From Toxonevra muliebris (lineage: Eukaryota > Arthropoda > Insecta > Diptera > Pallopteridae): DNA of 64,000 nucleotides. The position numbers and the translations under genes are program-made. Positions 48,300 to 58,268 of this stretch are shown piece after piece. The stretch covers positions 115,045,388-115,109,387 of the forward strand of contig OY829326.1 of the NCBI GenBank assembly GCA_963691655.1, given 5' to 3'. The notes under the pieces were generated by a model. That model ran no database searches. It saw only the letters and a program-made list of their open reading frames with translations, and was not told the origin of the DNA. Each line of letters begins with the position of its first letter. The stretch's first letter is position 1.

Positions 48300-48720
48300 T
48301 TAAAGTGAATGTTGCCTATAAGCAACATCAAGCATGAAAGGCTTAAGAAGAAAAAATTGATTTCCATAAAAAAGACAAAAAATTAGTAATTTATGAGAAT
48401 ATTTTTCATATTTTCAAAGATAAAATCGAAACATCAGCACAAACTCGAAAAGCTGGTGAAAAATTATTTCAAAAGAGTCTAAAATGACCGATTGCTACAG
48501 CTTTATTGGATCTCATACATATCTTTATGAAAAGAAACGAATATTTTTATTAAAATGGAAACCAAGATCTATTTTTGAAAATTCGGATGTCCGAAGCTGA
48601 TTTTTTGATTGCTGTTTTTTGGGTAAGTTTACTTAAAATTAACCGTAGATTCTATTTTCTATATTTTACTATTCGCTTTAACAGTTTGTTTTTTTGCCTC
48701 GAATAATTTGACCCACCCTA

Positions 48721-50676
48721 ATATAAATACCCTACATATATTAATGTACATATATATCGTCACGCGGCATATTTAGTTAGCTGACAGACAGCAGGGTGCA
48801 AGTGCTTGTGTGTGTGTGTATGTGCAACATTTGATTTTGTCAAATTGCATTGCTCTTATGTTTGTTGTTTTTGTTTTTCTTATTATTATCGTTGTTGTTG
48901 TTGGCTGCTCTTGTTGGTGTTGTTGTTTTGCCGTTTTATTAAAGCAGCAGTTTATCCAATTGATTTTTACCTACTTCATGCAACACTTGAATGAAATGTG
49001 TTGAAGAAATTTACTCTATTTCTTCCACATGCCCATGTGGTGATAGAGGGTGAGATACATGCAGACAGTCAGATACGCATACAAACACCCATACACTCAC
49101 ATATGCAAAGAATTTTAACCTTGCGGCTTATTCGCCCACAGGAGAGAGTTATGAAAAATATATTTTCCCATTTCACATTTTAAGGGCAGACTTTACGACT
49201 ACTACTCACTTTATTTTAGTGGCATGGACATAATAAATGTTATCGACGGAACTCATGTTCAGTTATTTTATTGTTGGCAGGGTGAGAAATTTTCCCTTAA
49301 TGTGTGTGTATATGGAGGGATGTGGGGGGTAGTTTTGTCTATCCTTGGCATACGCACACATGCGAAATTTTCATTCTTTTTTTTTTTGAATTTTATAGCA
49401 ATAAAAATGTAATTAAGCGTAAAGACATAATTTTTTCGTCTACTCCTCGTTTTTGTTTTTACATTTTCAATAGTAATTCCATGACCAACGAAATGAATGC
49501 GCTGAGATTTTTAAAATTTATTTATTTATAATTCTGATATTATATTTTTCATTTCATTATTAAGAAATTCATTTTACTTAGTATTATTCTAGTGGTTTTA
49601 TTTTTAAATTCCCTTTCAAATACAAACCACAGGTTAATTTTAGGTTGGCCATCAACAATTAAACTCAAATCATCATGCAATTGTTAATCGAAATTTATAT
49701 GAAGAAACATTGTGGTATTTGGTTGCTTTAATTTTAGAACATTAGTCAATTTCAAAGATGATGGAGTAAATGTGGATCTTCCCCGAAAGTTTGCTTACAC
49801 TAAGTAGAGAAGCTTCTTTACAGAAAACCAATTCAACTTCAAGGATGGATGGATCCTTAAAACTAGAGAAAACTAGAATCAATTCAACTTTTTTTTATTC
49901 TAAAGCACAGGCAACTATAAATTTGAAAGGAAGGCTATTAGAAATACTAATCGCTAACTTGCAATTAGCTGATTTCCGCTCCTCCGAAAGAGGCCATTAG
50001 AAAACTTTTCCAACCAGCATAAGGAAACCTTTCGTGATATAAACTGAGAATGACAAAAATCTTAACCCAGATACGTCTGTAAGCCTTCCAGAAAGATTTT
50101 AAACATTGTTCGTTAAATTTCGTTTTTAATTTTATTTCAACGGCGCACAACATTAACTATGCATTTTGTAAATACAATTAGAATTACATATAATTGTTTC
50201 GTATTTAGTTTATCCCAAAGACCGTCCAGAAGGGTGGAGTGTTGTGATTTTGGGGGAGTGGAAATCTTTAAAAATGTTATATCCGAGTTATTTGAAGTCT
50301 ACTCAAGCAATCTTACACCATAAACTTAAAAAAATCGCAAACAAAAATAATTCGGGATTATCTGGGTTAATTAATGATTTGAATAAAAGCTCAGGATAAA
50401 ATTATTAGAAGAATATACAAGTTCTCCGACAAATCAATAAGCTTGTTCTTACATTTCTCATGAAATTTGGATTGAGACTGGGACATTAGAGACTGGACTT
50501 GATTATACTATTGAATAATAATATGTCTAATACAGGAGTTACAAACTAATTTTTAAAAATCTATTTAGTTTGTGAAGGAAAGCAAAAGAAGAAAAAAAAA
50601 AAGCCAGTCTGAGAACGGTCTTACAATACAAGGAAATTAAATTCCCAATTGAACACTTTTGAATTAGTGAAACAAT
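48721..50676. other. Non-coding stretch
   Basis: T-rich and TTG-repeat-rich (about 48865-48935) sequence, no supported exon. AATGTTATCGACGGAACTCATGTTCAG near 49235 encodes VIDGTHVQ, which resembles the IDGTH motif of Harbinger transposases, but it is isolated. Confidence 0.4.
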
Positions 50677-51589
50677 GGGTGCGTTTCCCGGGTGCAATTC
50701 AGAAAAGCGGATTTCGAAGTGATTAATCAAAAATCAGCAACCCTGTCTTTTTAAGTTTGCAGTCAACTGACTTCTAAAAAAAATGATTGCAATAATCCAG
50801 TTTTTTTGTGAATGCGGAATTCATTTTTTAAGTCAATTTTTTTAAGTCATGAATGATCAGTCTCTTATGTGCAGTCCTAATCTCAACAAAATATTAATTG
50901 ACTTGAAGTCATTCATTTTGAAGTCATTTAAGTCATTTGAAGTCAATTGAAGTCATTTGAAGTCATTTGAAGTCAATTGAAGTCATTTGAAGTCATTTGA
51001 AGTCAATTGACTTCAATTTATTTCAATGAAGTCAATTAATTTAATCGAAATAAATTGAATTCATGGAAGTCATTTATAGTTATTTTTTCAGAATTTTACA
51101 CATTTTCATGTTCACACTTTTTACGAATTATTTTTCTTGTTGCAAATATCCGCCCAAACCCAATACGCTATATCACAAAGTGTAGTGCACGTGAAACTAA
51201 CATTCGTAAACTAGTGTAATCAAAATGCAATGATATTTAAGTCATGACTGAGACTTCAAGTATAATGTGAAGCCATGAGAGTTGTTGTTACTTATTTGCA
51301 TTGAAGTCTTAAATTGATTGCTATAATCAATGAGCAGTCATTGACTTCAAAAAGACTGGTGACTTAGTTTTTTAAAGTCATAAGTCTCAAATGAAATCAA
51401 AGACTGTAATCAAAAAACTTAATTCATTTGCAGTGACTTCAATGAATGCAGCTCAAAATGACTACATGAAATGACAGCTCTGATGATTACAAAAATGGCA
51501 TCCGCTTTGCTAATCAGAAGCACTCAGCGACGCGTTTCTAACACACTTTGAAAGCAGCTTTTCTGATTTTGCACCCGATAAACGCACCC
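50677..51589. mobile_element. TIR element filled with a GAAGTCAATT minisatellite
   Basis: The left end GGGTGCGTTTCCCGGGTGCA and right end TGCACCCGATAAACGCACCC are inverted repeats that continue into CAGAAAAGC/GCTTTTCTG, about 33 bp with few mismatches. AAT lies outside both ends (50674-50676, 51590-51592). The interior is made of GAAGTCATTT/GAAGTCAATT units and scattered TGACTTC complements. There is no coding frame. A 3-bp duplication and GGG start fit PIF/Harbinger-like elements, though AAT is not their usual TWA target. Confidence 0.65.
50912..51016. repeat. 10-bp minisatellite GAAGTCA(A/T)TT with 30-bp higher-order unit
   Basis: The core alternates GAAGTCAATT, GAAGTCATTT, GAAGTCATTT, giving a 30-bp super-repeat for about three rounds. 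It ends in the inverted TTGACTTCAA near 51006. Confidence 0.8.
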
Positions 51590-51695
51590 AATGTGATTGC
51601 TCATGAAAAAACTAATTTTGCTTGTTACAGCAATCAAATTATTAAAATTATTAGTGTTTTCTATTTATCGAAACAATTAAAGATAATCTTCAATT

Positions 51696-51745
51696 TTTAT
51701 TTCCTCCTACGCGTTTCGGTCTTCGATCCTCCCTGAGGATGATTA
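51696..51745 (-). repeat. Motif resembling Penelope-like element ends
   Basis: On the minus strand ATCATCCTCAGGGAGGATCG is followed by AAGACCGAAACGCGTAGGAG. The combination of an (A)CTGAGGAT-like hairpin and CGAAACGCGT is typical of terminal regions of Penelope-like retroelements, which carry hammerhead-ribozyme-like folds. No reverse transcriptase is present nearby, so this is a fragment at most. Confidence 0.3.
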
Positions 51746-54548
51746 TAAAATATAATAAAATAACAAATGAACAATTAAACAAATTAAAAATTATAAACAA
51801 AAACATATATTATAGCTATGTAAAAAATTTTTAATCAAAATTGGAACCTACGATATTTTTAAAATTTTTTTTAAACAATAAATCTCCTACATCCATATTT
51901 CATTCCATACTTATACAAAGTGTAGGAGTGAATGTACTATTTAAATACATGCATTTTTAATTATAAAAGTCCTTGAATTATCTGTAAGCTAAATGATGAA
52001 ACATGCATACATATGTACATACATATTGCATGTATGTACTTACATATTTACAATATAGTCACATTTAAGAAGGAATATAACCAAATGTTTATAATTATAT
52101 TGTAATCTCACTGAAAAGCACAACTTCAAAACACTTCACTTTTGATTTAATTCACATAAAACTTTGCTTGCAGTTTGAAGATTGAGTAGTACCAGCAAAT
52201 AAACAAAAAGAAGTAGCAACAACAGTAAATAACAGCAGAAAGTAGAAGTCGCAGCAACAGCACGTGGGTTGCTTCAATTTGTCAAAACTGTTATTGAGAC
52301 AGAAATGCGCGCGCCATCCGACCACTTGAGTTCAGTTCCATTTCAATTGGGCTCCTTTTATAGTAGTGTGCAATATTCTCATACACAAAATATACTATGT
52401 ATAAATATGTATTTTTTTTTTAATAATAACAACAGAAGAACATTAATACTGTGATTTATGGGATGCTCGCAAGCAGATAACCAGAAAAAAAATACAGAAT
52501 ATTCCTTTAAATATTTTTGATAATTTTACATACTTACAATTACTATATACTGCTAGTATGTATGAATTTAAATTGTAAATATGAATTTAAATCTGAGTTT
52601 AAAATTGTCAATTAAGCACCCAAAAAAAAAAAAAATAAATGTAATGTAATGACATTGAATTATTTAAATTAATGTTTCCATAGTGTAATTGTCAACGACG
52701 AAACAGAAATTTTCAATTTTTTTTTTAATTTTTTTTTTTTTTGTTCACAGTTCATGGTGGATTCATCAACATCATAACAAAATCATAACTAACAAATGTG
52801 ATAACGGCGCGAAACGAATTAAGAATGTTTTCCCTATGTGGATAGAAGTTTTTTTTTTTTTTTTTTTTTTTTTGTAGCTGTTAGTGCTTTTTAGTTTTTC
52901 AGTTTTGTTTTTAATTTTTTTGTCTCTGCTACAGCTGAAACTTATAATCGATAGCGCGGCAATTGTTGTGACTCGTCCCATTGTAAAATGTGGTTGTGCC
53001 TTTGTCTTTGGCTCCGTGCTTCGTTTAGTTTCAATGTAATTACATAGTGGAAATGAAAATCAAAATGAAAAAAAAAAATACAAAAACAAAAATCTCATCT
53101 AATGATGAGATACGTTCATTGGAATTTTGGGTACAATGTGTCGTGGAATATTATTGCGACCCGTACAATATCTGGGTTCATTAAAAATACGAGCATGTGT
53201 GTGTATGAGTGTGCATCCATATGTAACTGTGGATGTATGTACGTTGTAGAGATTTTCAAAGCATACAGATTTAGATTTGTATTAGAATTAGTATATTATA
53301 TTGGAAACATAAATTTAGAATTTTGTGGGAATACAGATTTAAATAAATTATTAAGTTATTTCATTTGTATTTTTCTTTCTGCTGATCTTGATCTTGAGAT
53401 TATCATATAAAAGTAGATACAGGATCACCACCCCAGTTGAAATTTACAAGAAAATCATATATTTTTTAAAAATCTTTTATGCGTATTCTAAAACAATTAA
53501 CAAAAATTCTTTAAGTCAATTCAGCATTTCTAAAACTCGTAAAAATGTAGTCTTCATTTTGAAATTAAGAAATTTTCTTAGGCCTATGTAGGGACACTTA
53601 CATGGCTTCGTGAAATTTGGCTCTAATAAAAAATGATTTCAAACTGAAAATAAGAAATAACCCCAAAATTGAGGAATATTTTCGTAATGAAATAAGGCTT
53701 CAATTATTCAAATCAAATATAACCACAAAATTATGAAAAACGCTTTAAAAATAAATTTAAAAATATCACAAAAAAAAAAAAATAAATGGATAAGGGAAAA
53801 ATTATCTCAACAAATTCTGGCTAGAACCCAATATTTCCGCATTGTTTCTTCAAAATCTTTTATAAAAACAGAGGGAGTCATATCAAATAAATTTTCTTTT
53901 GAATAAATCAATGGCTTGTAATAGGTTTGTTCCGATATTTTGTCCATCAGTATGAAGAAAATTGAGAATATCTACAAGCAACAAACTCGAGTAAAATAAT
54001 TTGAATTCGTTCAAATTTTTTACTATTATTACGGCAAACTCTAAAAACCTTGAAATTTGAGTACAGTTTAAGTATGATTGGAAAATTGGAAATATCTAAA
54101 AGCAAAAACTCATGTAAAATAATTTTAATCATATTTAAACTGTAACCAAACTTTAGGTTTTTTAGAGTTTTTTTATTTGCTAGAGCCTTAACATAAAAGT
54201 TTTTAAAATCGGATTTTTAATGGATTATGATAAAGCATGCCTATTTTCATCTGTACTGAAATTTTTGAAGACATACACAGAAAACTTACGATTCTAGAAA
54301 CAATATTCCAAATATCAGAATGTTTTTCGCTTCTCCTGAAAAATTTGAAAAATAATTTTGCGGCCTGAATTATAAAATTATAAAATTTTACCCCAATTTA
54401 CGTCAGTTCAATCAATCAGTTTTTGTTGCTTTTCGTACAAATTTGTTGGGGCATTTTTCATTTTTGTTTCGGGCTATTTTTCATTGGGCCAAATTTCACG
54501 GAATCCTAAAAAAAAGAGGATTGCGATCTTATTTTCATATTTAAAGAA
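51746..54548. other. Non-coding stretch with poly(T) and a degenerate duplication
   Basis: No supported exon. A run of about 24 T lies at 52850-52873. Two similar units lie at about 53956-54012 and 54078-54130 (sharing AATATCTA, AAGCAA, AACTC, GTAAAATAATTT). About 54200-54360 is a copy of the repeat at 29219-29395. Confidence 0.4.
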
Positions 54549-56035
54549 GGTTAGGTTAGGTCAGGTTAAGTGGCTGTCCGTCTGGACACTCTTGGGCCAA
54601 ATACGGCCCTTTGTGTTACCACGTAGGTGTTATATCCACCTCCTTTAGAATCTGAAAATTAGTCGAACCAATTAGACTTTGTTATAAAATTAAGAAGGCC
54701 CCCTAGGTTAGTTGACCCTAAGTCGGATAAATCATCTAGAAATATTTACCTAGGGCATTTTTCCTACAGTTAGCCAGAGCTGGGCAGAAGTATAAGTAGT
54801 GAGAAATGGATTCCTCCTCTTTTTCATCTTTACAACTTCTCCAATAGTCATTTGAGGGCGCACCCAAACTCGAGGCGTGTACGCCTATAAGACAGTGGCC
54901 AATTATTACTGCCACATCTTTATATATTTGTCTTCTACCGAGAAATAGTAGCTTCCTAGAGCGTTTGGGGTTATACTCTGGCCATACCTGCTTGGTGGTT
55001 TTGCAAGTGTGTTTAGGCAGTCATCTCACCTTCGCTTGCTTCAAAAACTCCGTTCGAAAACTAAGCTTGCAGGTTTCCAGTGGGATACCTGGGTAGTTTT
55101 TAAATTATATAAGCGGATTTTTTGTGCCTAATCTAGCTAGTTCGTCAGCTTTGTTATTTCCAAGAATAAGTATCACTTGGAACCCATACAAGGTGTACAT
55201 TGAGTTCATCAGCTACTTCGTTGAGTAAATGCCGACTATCAAAAGCCACCATGGAGGTCAGTGATATACTGACTAGGTATTTGATGGCAGGTTGGCTGTC
55301 GCTGAAAATAAAAATATCATGGGCTGATATTTTATTACATTTCAGCCAATTCGACGCTACTTGTATAGCTATGACCTCAGCTTGGAAAACGCTGCAATGA
55401 TCAGGCAGACGAAAGGATAAGCTTAGCCCTATTAGCTCAGAGAAAACCCCTCCCCTTAACCTTCTATCCAATTTGGATCCATCGGTGTAAAAGTACACCG
55501 CATCCTTCTGCTGACATCGACTCTCGATTATATCCTCTCTCGAAGGAATGGAAGTGATGAAGTGATTGTCTAAGAAGGGTGTAGTCAATGTTTTTCGATA
55601 AAGTGGTGAATTCCGAAAGGATTTTGGAATGTCCTACAAATGGTTCAGATCAGGATTGACTGAATTTAACATAATAGCCGAGTTGGCCGCAACCTGTTTC
55701 CCAAAAAAGTCAACAGGGGTTAAGTAGAGAATGGTATTCATGGCTAAGGAAGGGGTTGCTCTTAAGATACCATTGATTAACAATGATACAGTTCTTTGAA
55801 CCTTGCCCAAAGCCTTAAGGTGGACTTCTTTTTGAAGAGCAGTCCCCCAAATCATTGCACCACAAAATAAAATGGGTTTAATGACTGCCGAGGTTCCATA
55901 CTCCAACTTTTGCCCACTGCTTTTTTATATGAGAAAAGTGTAACATTTGCCTTTTGGACCCTAAACAGAGTGTTTGCTTTCCAGCTTAGTTTCCTATCTA
56001 GGATTTCGCCTATTCCGCAAACCTTAGAAAGAAAT
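54549..56035 (-). mobile_element. 5'-truncated non-LTR retrotransposon with RNase H domain
   Basis: On the minus strand, in pieces: DRKLSWKANTLFRVQKANVT (about 56005-55945), then after a frameshift PILFCGAMIWGTALQKEV through NTILYLTPVDF (about 55880-55690), then an RNase H domain with VYFYTDGSKLD, VFQAEVIAI and FSDSQPAIK (55510-55290) and, in another frame, NKADELARLG. The D-E-D-D residues of RNase H are all visible but frameshifts break the ORF. Downstream, HYLYFCPALANCRK is the usual post-RNase H Cys-His end. The element closes with TTAACCTGACCTAACCTAACC at 54570-54549, a typical short-repeat 3' terminus. Presence of RNase H points to an I/R1/LOA-type clade. The reverse transcriptase core and 5' end are missing. 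Confidence 0.82.
55154..55588 (-). pseudogene. RNase H domain segment of the non-LTR element
   Basis: The longest intact frame of the element (144 codons). It carries the Asp of YTDGS, the Glu of FQAEVIAI and the Asp of SDSQPAI in the right spacing, then stops after LVWVPSDTYSWK where a small indel moves the last catalytic Asp (KADELAR) into another frame. Confidence 0.75.
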
Positions 56036-56830
56036 ATTGTTTTATTTTATTCAAATCACAATCCAAAAACAAAGCTTAGAAAAACTATCACTCTCAATGA
56101 CTAACAAGGCACGAAGAATAAGCATGAGTTAGAAAGAGTAACCTAACCTGTATTAGGCTATTACGTAAAACTTTATTTTCTTCTTTTTCCGTCAAAAAAA
56201 ATTAAAATGAAGTATCCGAGTATATTTTGTATTGTAAGTATATGGGTCAGTCGGTCATTCTGAAATCATAGCCAGACATGATACAAATGATACTCAAGTA
56301 TGCATATTATTAAAATTACCCGCACAATCGCTGGTACATCCACTAATATTCAATAAGTTATTTACTAAAAAATAGAAACTCGATTTTTGATTGATTGATT
56401 GATGTTTTACATGTTTTAGAATATTGCTGTGTCAGTGTGTGTTATCAATCATATTAAGTTTCACAGTAAATATATTCATTATTAGTTGTTTTCAAACTTT
56501 TGAATTACATATGTCAAATTATATATTAAGTTAAAATTTTTTAACATGTAAAAGGAGGGTGTGTGGTAGTTCACTAACTAGCTGGATGAGAATATAAAAA
56601 GTATTAAGTTTAATAATTTGCTTACATTCATATTCTCATTTTCCTACCCGTATATTATTTAGGTTTTAAATAAGTAAATTGAAAATCACAAGTGAACAAC
56701 AACGCCTCTTTTGAATACATATTTTTAAAGGTTGATTGAAATATGAATAATAATTTGTATATTATATATGTAGTTTCACTGACCATTGATACAAACATTT
56801 TTAGGAGTCATTATTTTAAAATATACTTAA
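56036..56830. other. Non-coding stretch
   Basis: AT-rich DNA between two transposon remnants. GAGTAACCTAACCTG near 56137 resembles the 3' terminus of the neighbouring non-LTR element in opposite orientation. No exon seen. Confidence 0.35.
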
Positions 56831-57362
56831 CCCTCATAGGTTCCCTGTATCCAATATGATACAATTTCAATATATTCAATCAAATATCTTCTATTGTTAT
56901 TATCCGATTTAAATAAAAAGAGAGCTCATGTAGTTAATTTTGTGGAGGAATATAACGCTATATATGTAAAACAAGTAGCTGTAATATATGTGCGACACTG
57001 TACAAAAAAAGTTACAAATCGGTCCCTGTGTATCTAATATGATACATATATGCATATTTATGGAAATCGTGGAGAAAGTAATTTTTCATCAGCATCAGAT
57101 GATGAAGATTTCGATTTTAATCTAAATACAAGCAGTTTAGAAGAAGAAAGCATGAGAAAGACAAGTGACATTGAAAACTAATAGTAAAATATCCGAGTTG
57201 AAATGGCTGCTGACTCAAGCACTGCGTATTTATCAAAGGATAAAACAATTCAATATTCTTATGAGCCAATTGATGTAAATGTTCAAGTGCTGATATTGTC
57301 TCAGGCATGTAGTTTGATCTATTTCTCTTCTTTCCTTTATTATATGCAATACATATAAAAGT

Positions 57363-57548
57363 ATGCGGTGCTTGAAATGGTTTGCTGGAATGTGTCTTAT
57401 TTATACATTTGTAGGTCCAAGAATGAACGCCTACTCTAACATCGACACCTGTGCTGTGTTATGGGACGATGAGAATGGTACAATGTCTCTCAAAAAATTC
57501 AAATTGATCCGCAATTGCTTTCGATTCAATGGTAAAACCAATAATTGA
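57363..57548 (+). pseudogene. piggyBac transposase fragment
   Basis: A 61-codon frame with WFAGMCLIYTFVGPRMNAYS, LWDDENG and TMSLKKFKLIRNCFRFNGK. The LWxxxxGxxxxxxTMSxxRFxxIxxxLRF pattern is characteristic of the piggyBac (PGBD) N-terminal part of the DDD domain. A stop follows and the catalytic aspartates are absent. Confidence 0.7.
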
Positions 57549-57676
57549 AAGTCATTCTAAAATGCCTACATCATTGCGCGCTCGAAAAATTGTTGAAAAT
57601 ATAAGGCTGGGTTCGAATCTTAATCTACAGCATTTGGACCCAAGACGAAAAACAGGTAGTTGTTGCATATTTACAT

Positions 57677-57987
57677 GACGTCCTAGATAGTGTAGTGGTA
57701 GAGCACTACACTTTCATCCGGGAGGTTAGAGTTCGATTCCCATCTTGGCCTGTTGGTTAATTCTTATAACCTTCTTATATTTTCTATCGATATGAAGTGT
57801 ATGAGAATTGTAAGAAAGTGTACAAGTTCACATTTTGGTAGGAAATGGCAAGGCAAAACCACCAATGTGATAAAAAATTGCCACACCGCTGTTCGGTATC
57901 GGCGTTAAACTGTAGGTCCAACTATGTGGTATCACACTCGGCCGTTCAGGCCTAAGCTAGTCTCTAGATTGCCATCCCAACCCACCC
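57677..57987 (+). mobile_element. tRNA-derived SINE
   Basis: The head has an A box TAGTGTAGTGGTAGAGC (57688 on) and a B box GAGTTCGATTCCC (57730 on), the pol III promoter of a tRNA. A tRNA-unrelated body of about 240 bp follows, ending CCATCCCAACCCACCC. Flanking ATATTTACAT (57667-57676) and ATATGTACAT (57988-57997) are a 10-bp target duplication with one mismatch. It lies inside the piggyBac remnant, so it inserted after it. Confidence 0.82.
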
Positions 57988-58268
57988 ATATGTACATATA
58001 AAAACTATCAAAATGTACACTCAAATAGCTGCATCCACATAATCGAAATAATATGGTAAAACTCTTCATTATTCATTTTTCATTTATTTTCATAATAATT
58101 TATCATTAAAAAAAAACATTAAAAATGTGAATTGATCTTGAATAATAAACATAATAACTATACTAGTTCTACACACTATATGTGTTGATGTAATCCATTT
58201 TTATTAATTGTATCATATATGATACACTAGGGACCAACTAAGGTAATTTTTTGAGGGACCGATGAGGG

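Larger units (their letters stand above)
45709..48718. mobile_element. 3-kb element with long terminal inverted repeats and TA flanks
   Basis: The left end AGGCGGGTCAAATTTGTTTG matches the complement of the right end (GGGTGGGTCAAATTATTCG), and similarity continues inward for roughly 130 bp (for example TTCTAAGTAAATTTGCCAAAA against TTTAAGTAAACTTACCCAAAA). TA lies outside both ends (45707-45708, 48719-48720). No transposase is readable. Two smaller elements (about 46456-46803 and 47823-48299) are nested in it. It is probably a decayed or non-autonomous Tc1/mariner-like element; the family is inferred from TA only. Confidence 0.6.
56831..58268 (+). mobile_element. Degraded piggyBac element
   Basis: It starts CCCTCATAGGTTCCCT after TTAA (56827-56830) and ends GAGGGACCGATGAGGG before TTAT, a mutated TTAA (58269-58272). 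The ends are inverted repeats. Subterminal copies of CCCTGTATCCAATATGATAC (56843, 57024) recur inverted near 58210. Coding remnants include an acidic N-terminus (SSASDDEDFDFNLNTSSLEE near 57082) and NIDTCAVLWDDENGTMSLKK followed by FKLIRNCFRF (57438-57532), the conserved region before the catalytic core of piggyBac transposase. Most of the transposase is deleted. A SINE sits inside. Confidence 0.78.

Noticed and set aside
49224..49290. VIDGTHVQ, similar to the IDGTH motif of Harbinger transposases
   Set aside because: A single eight-residue match without any other transposase motif or TIR nearby.
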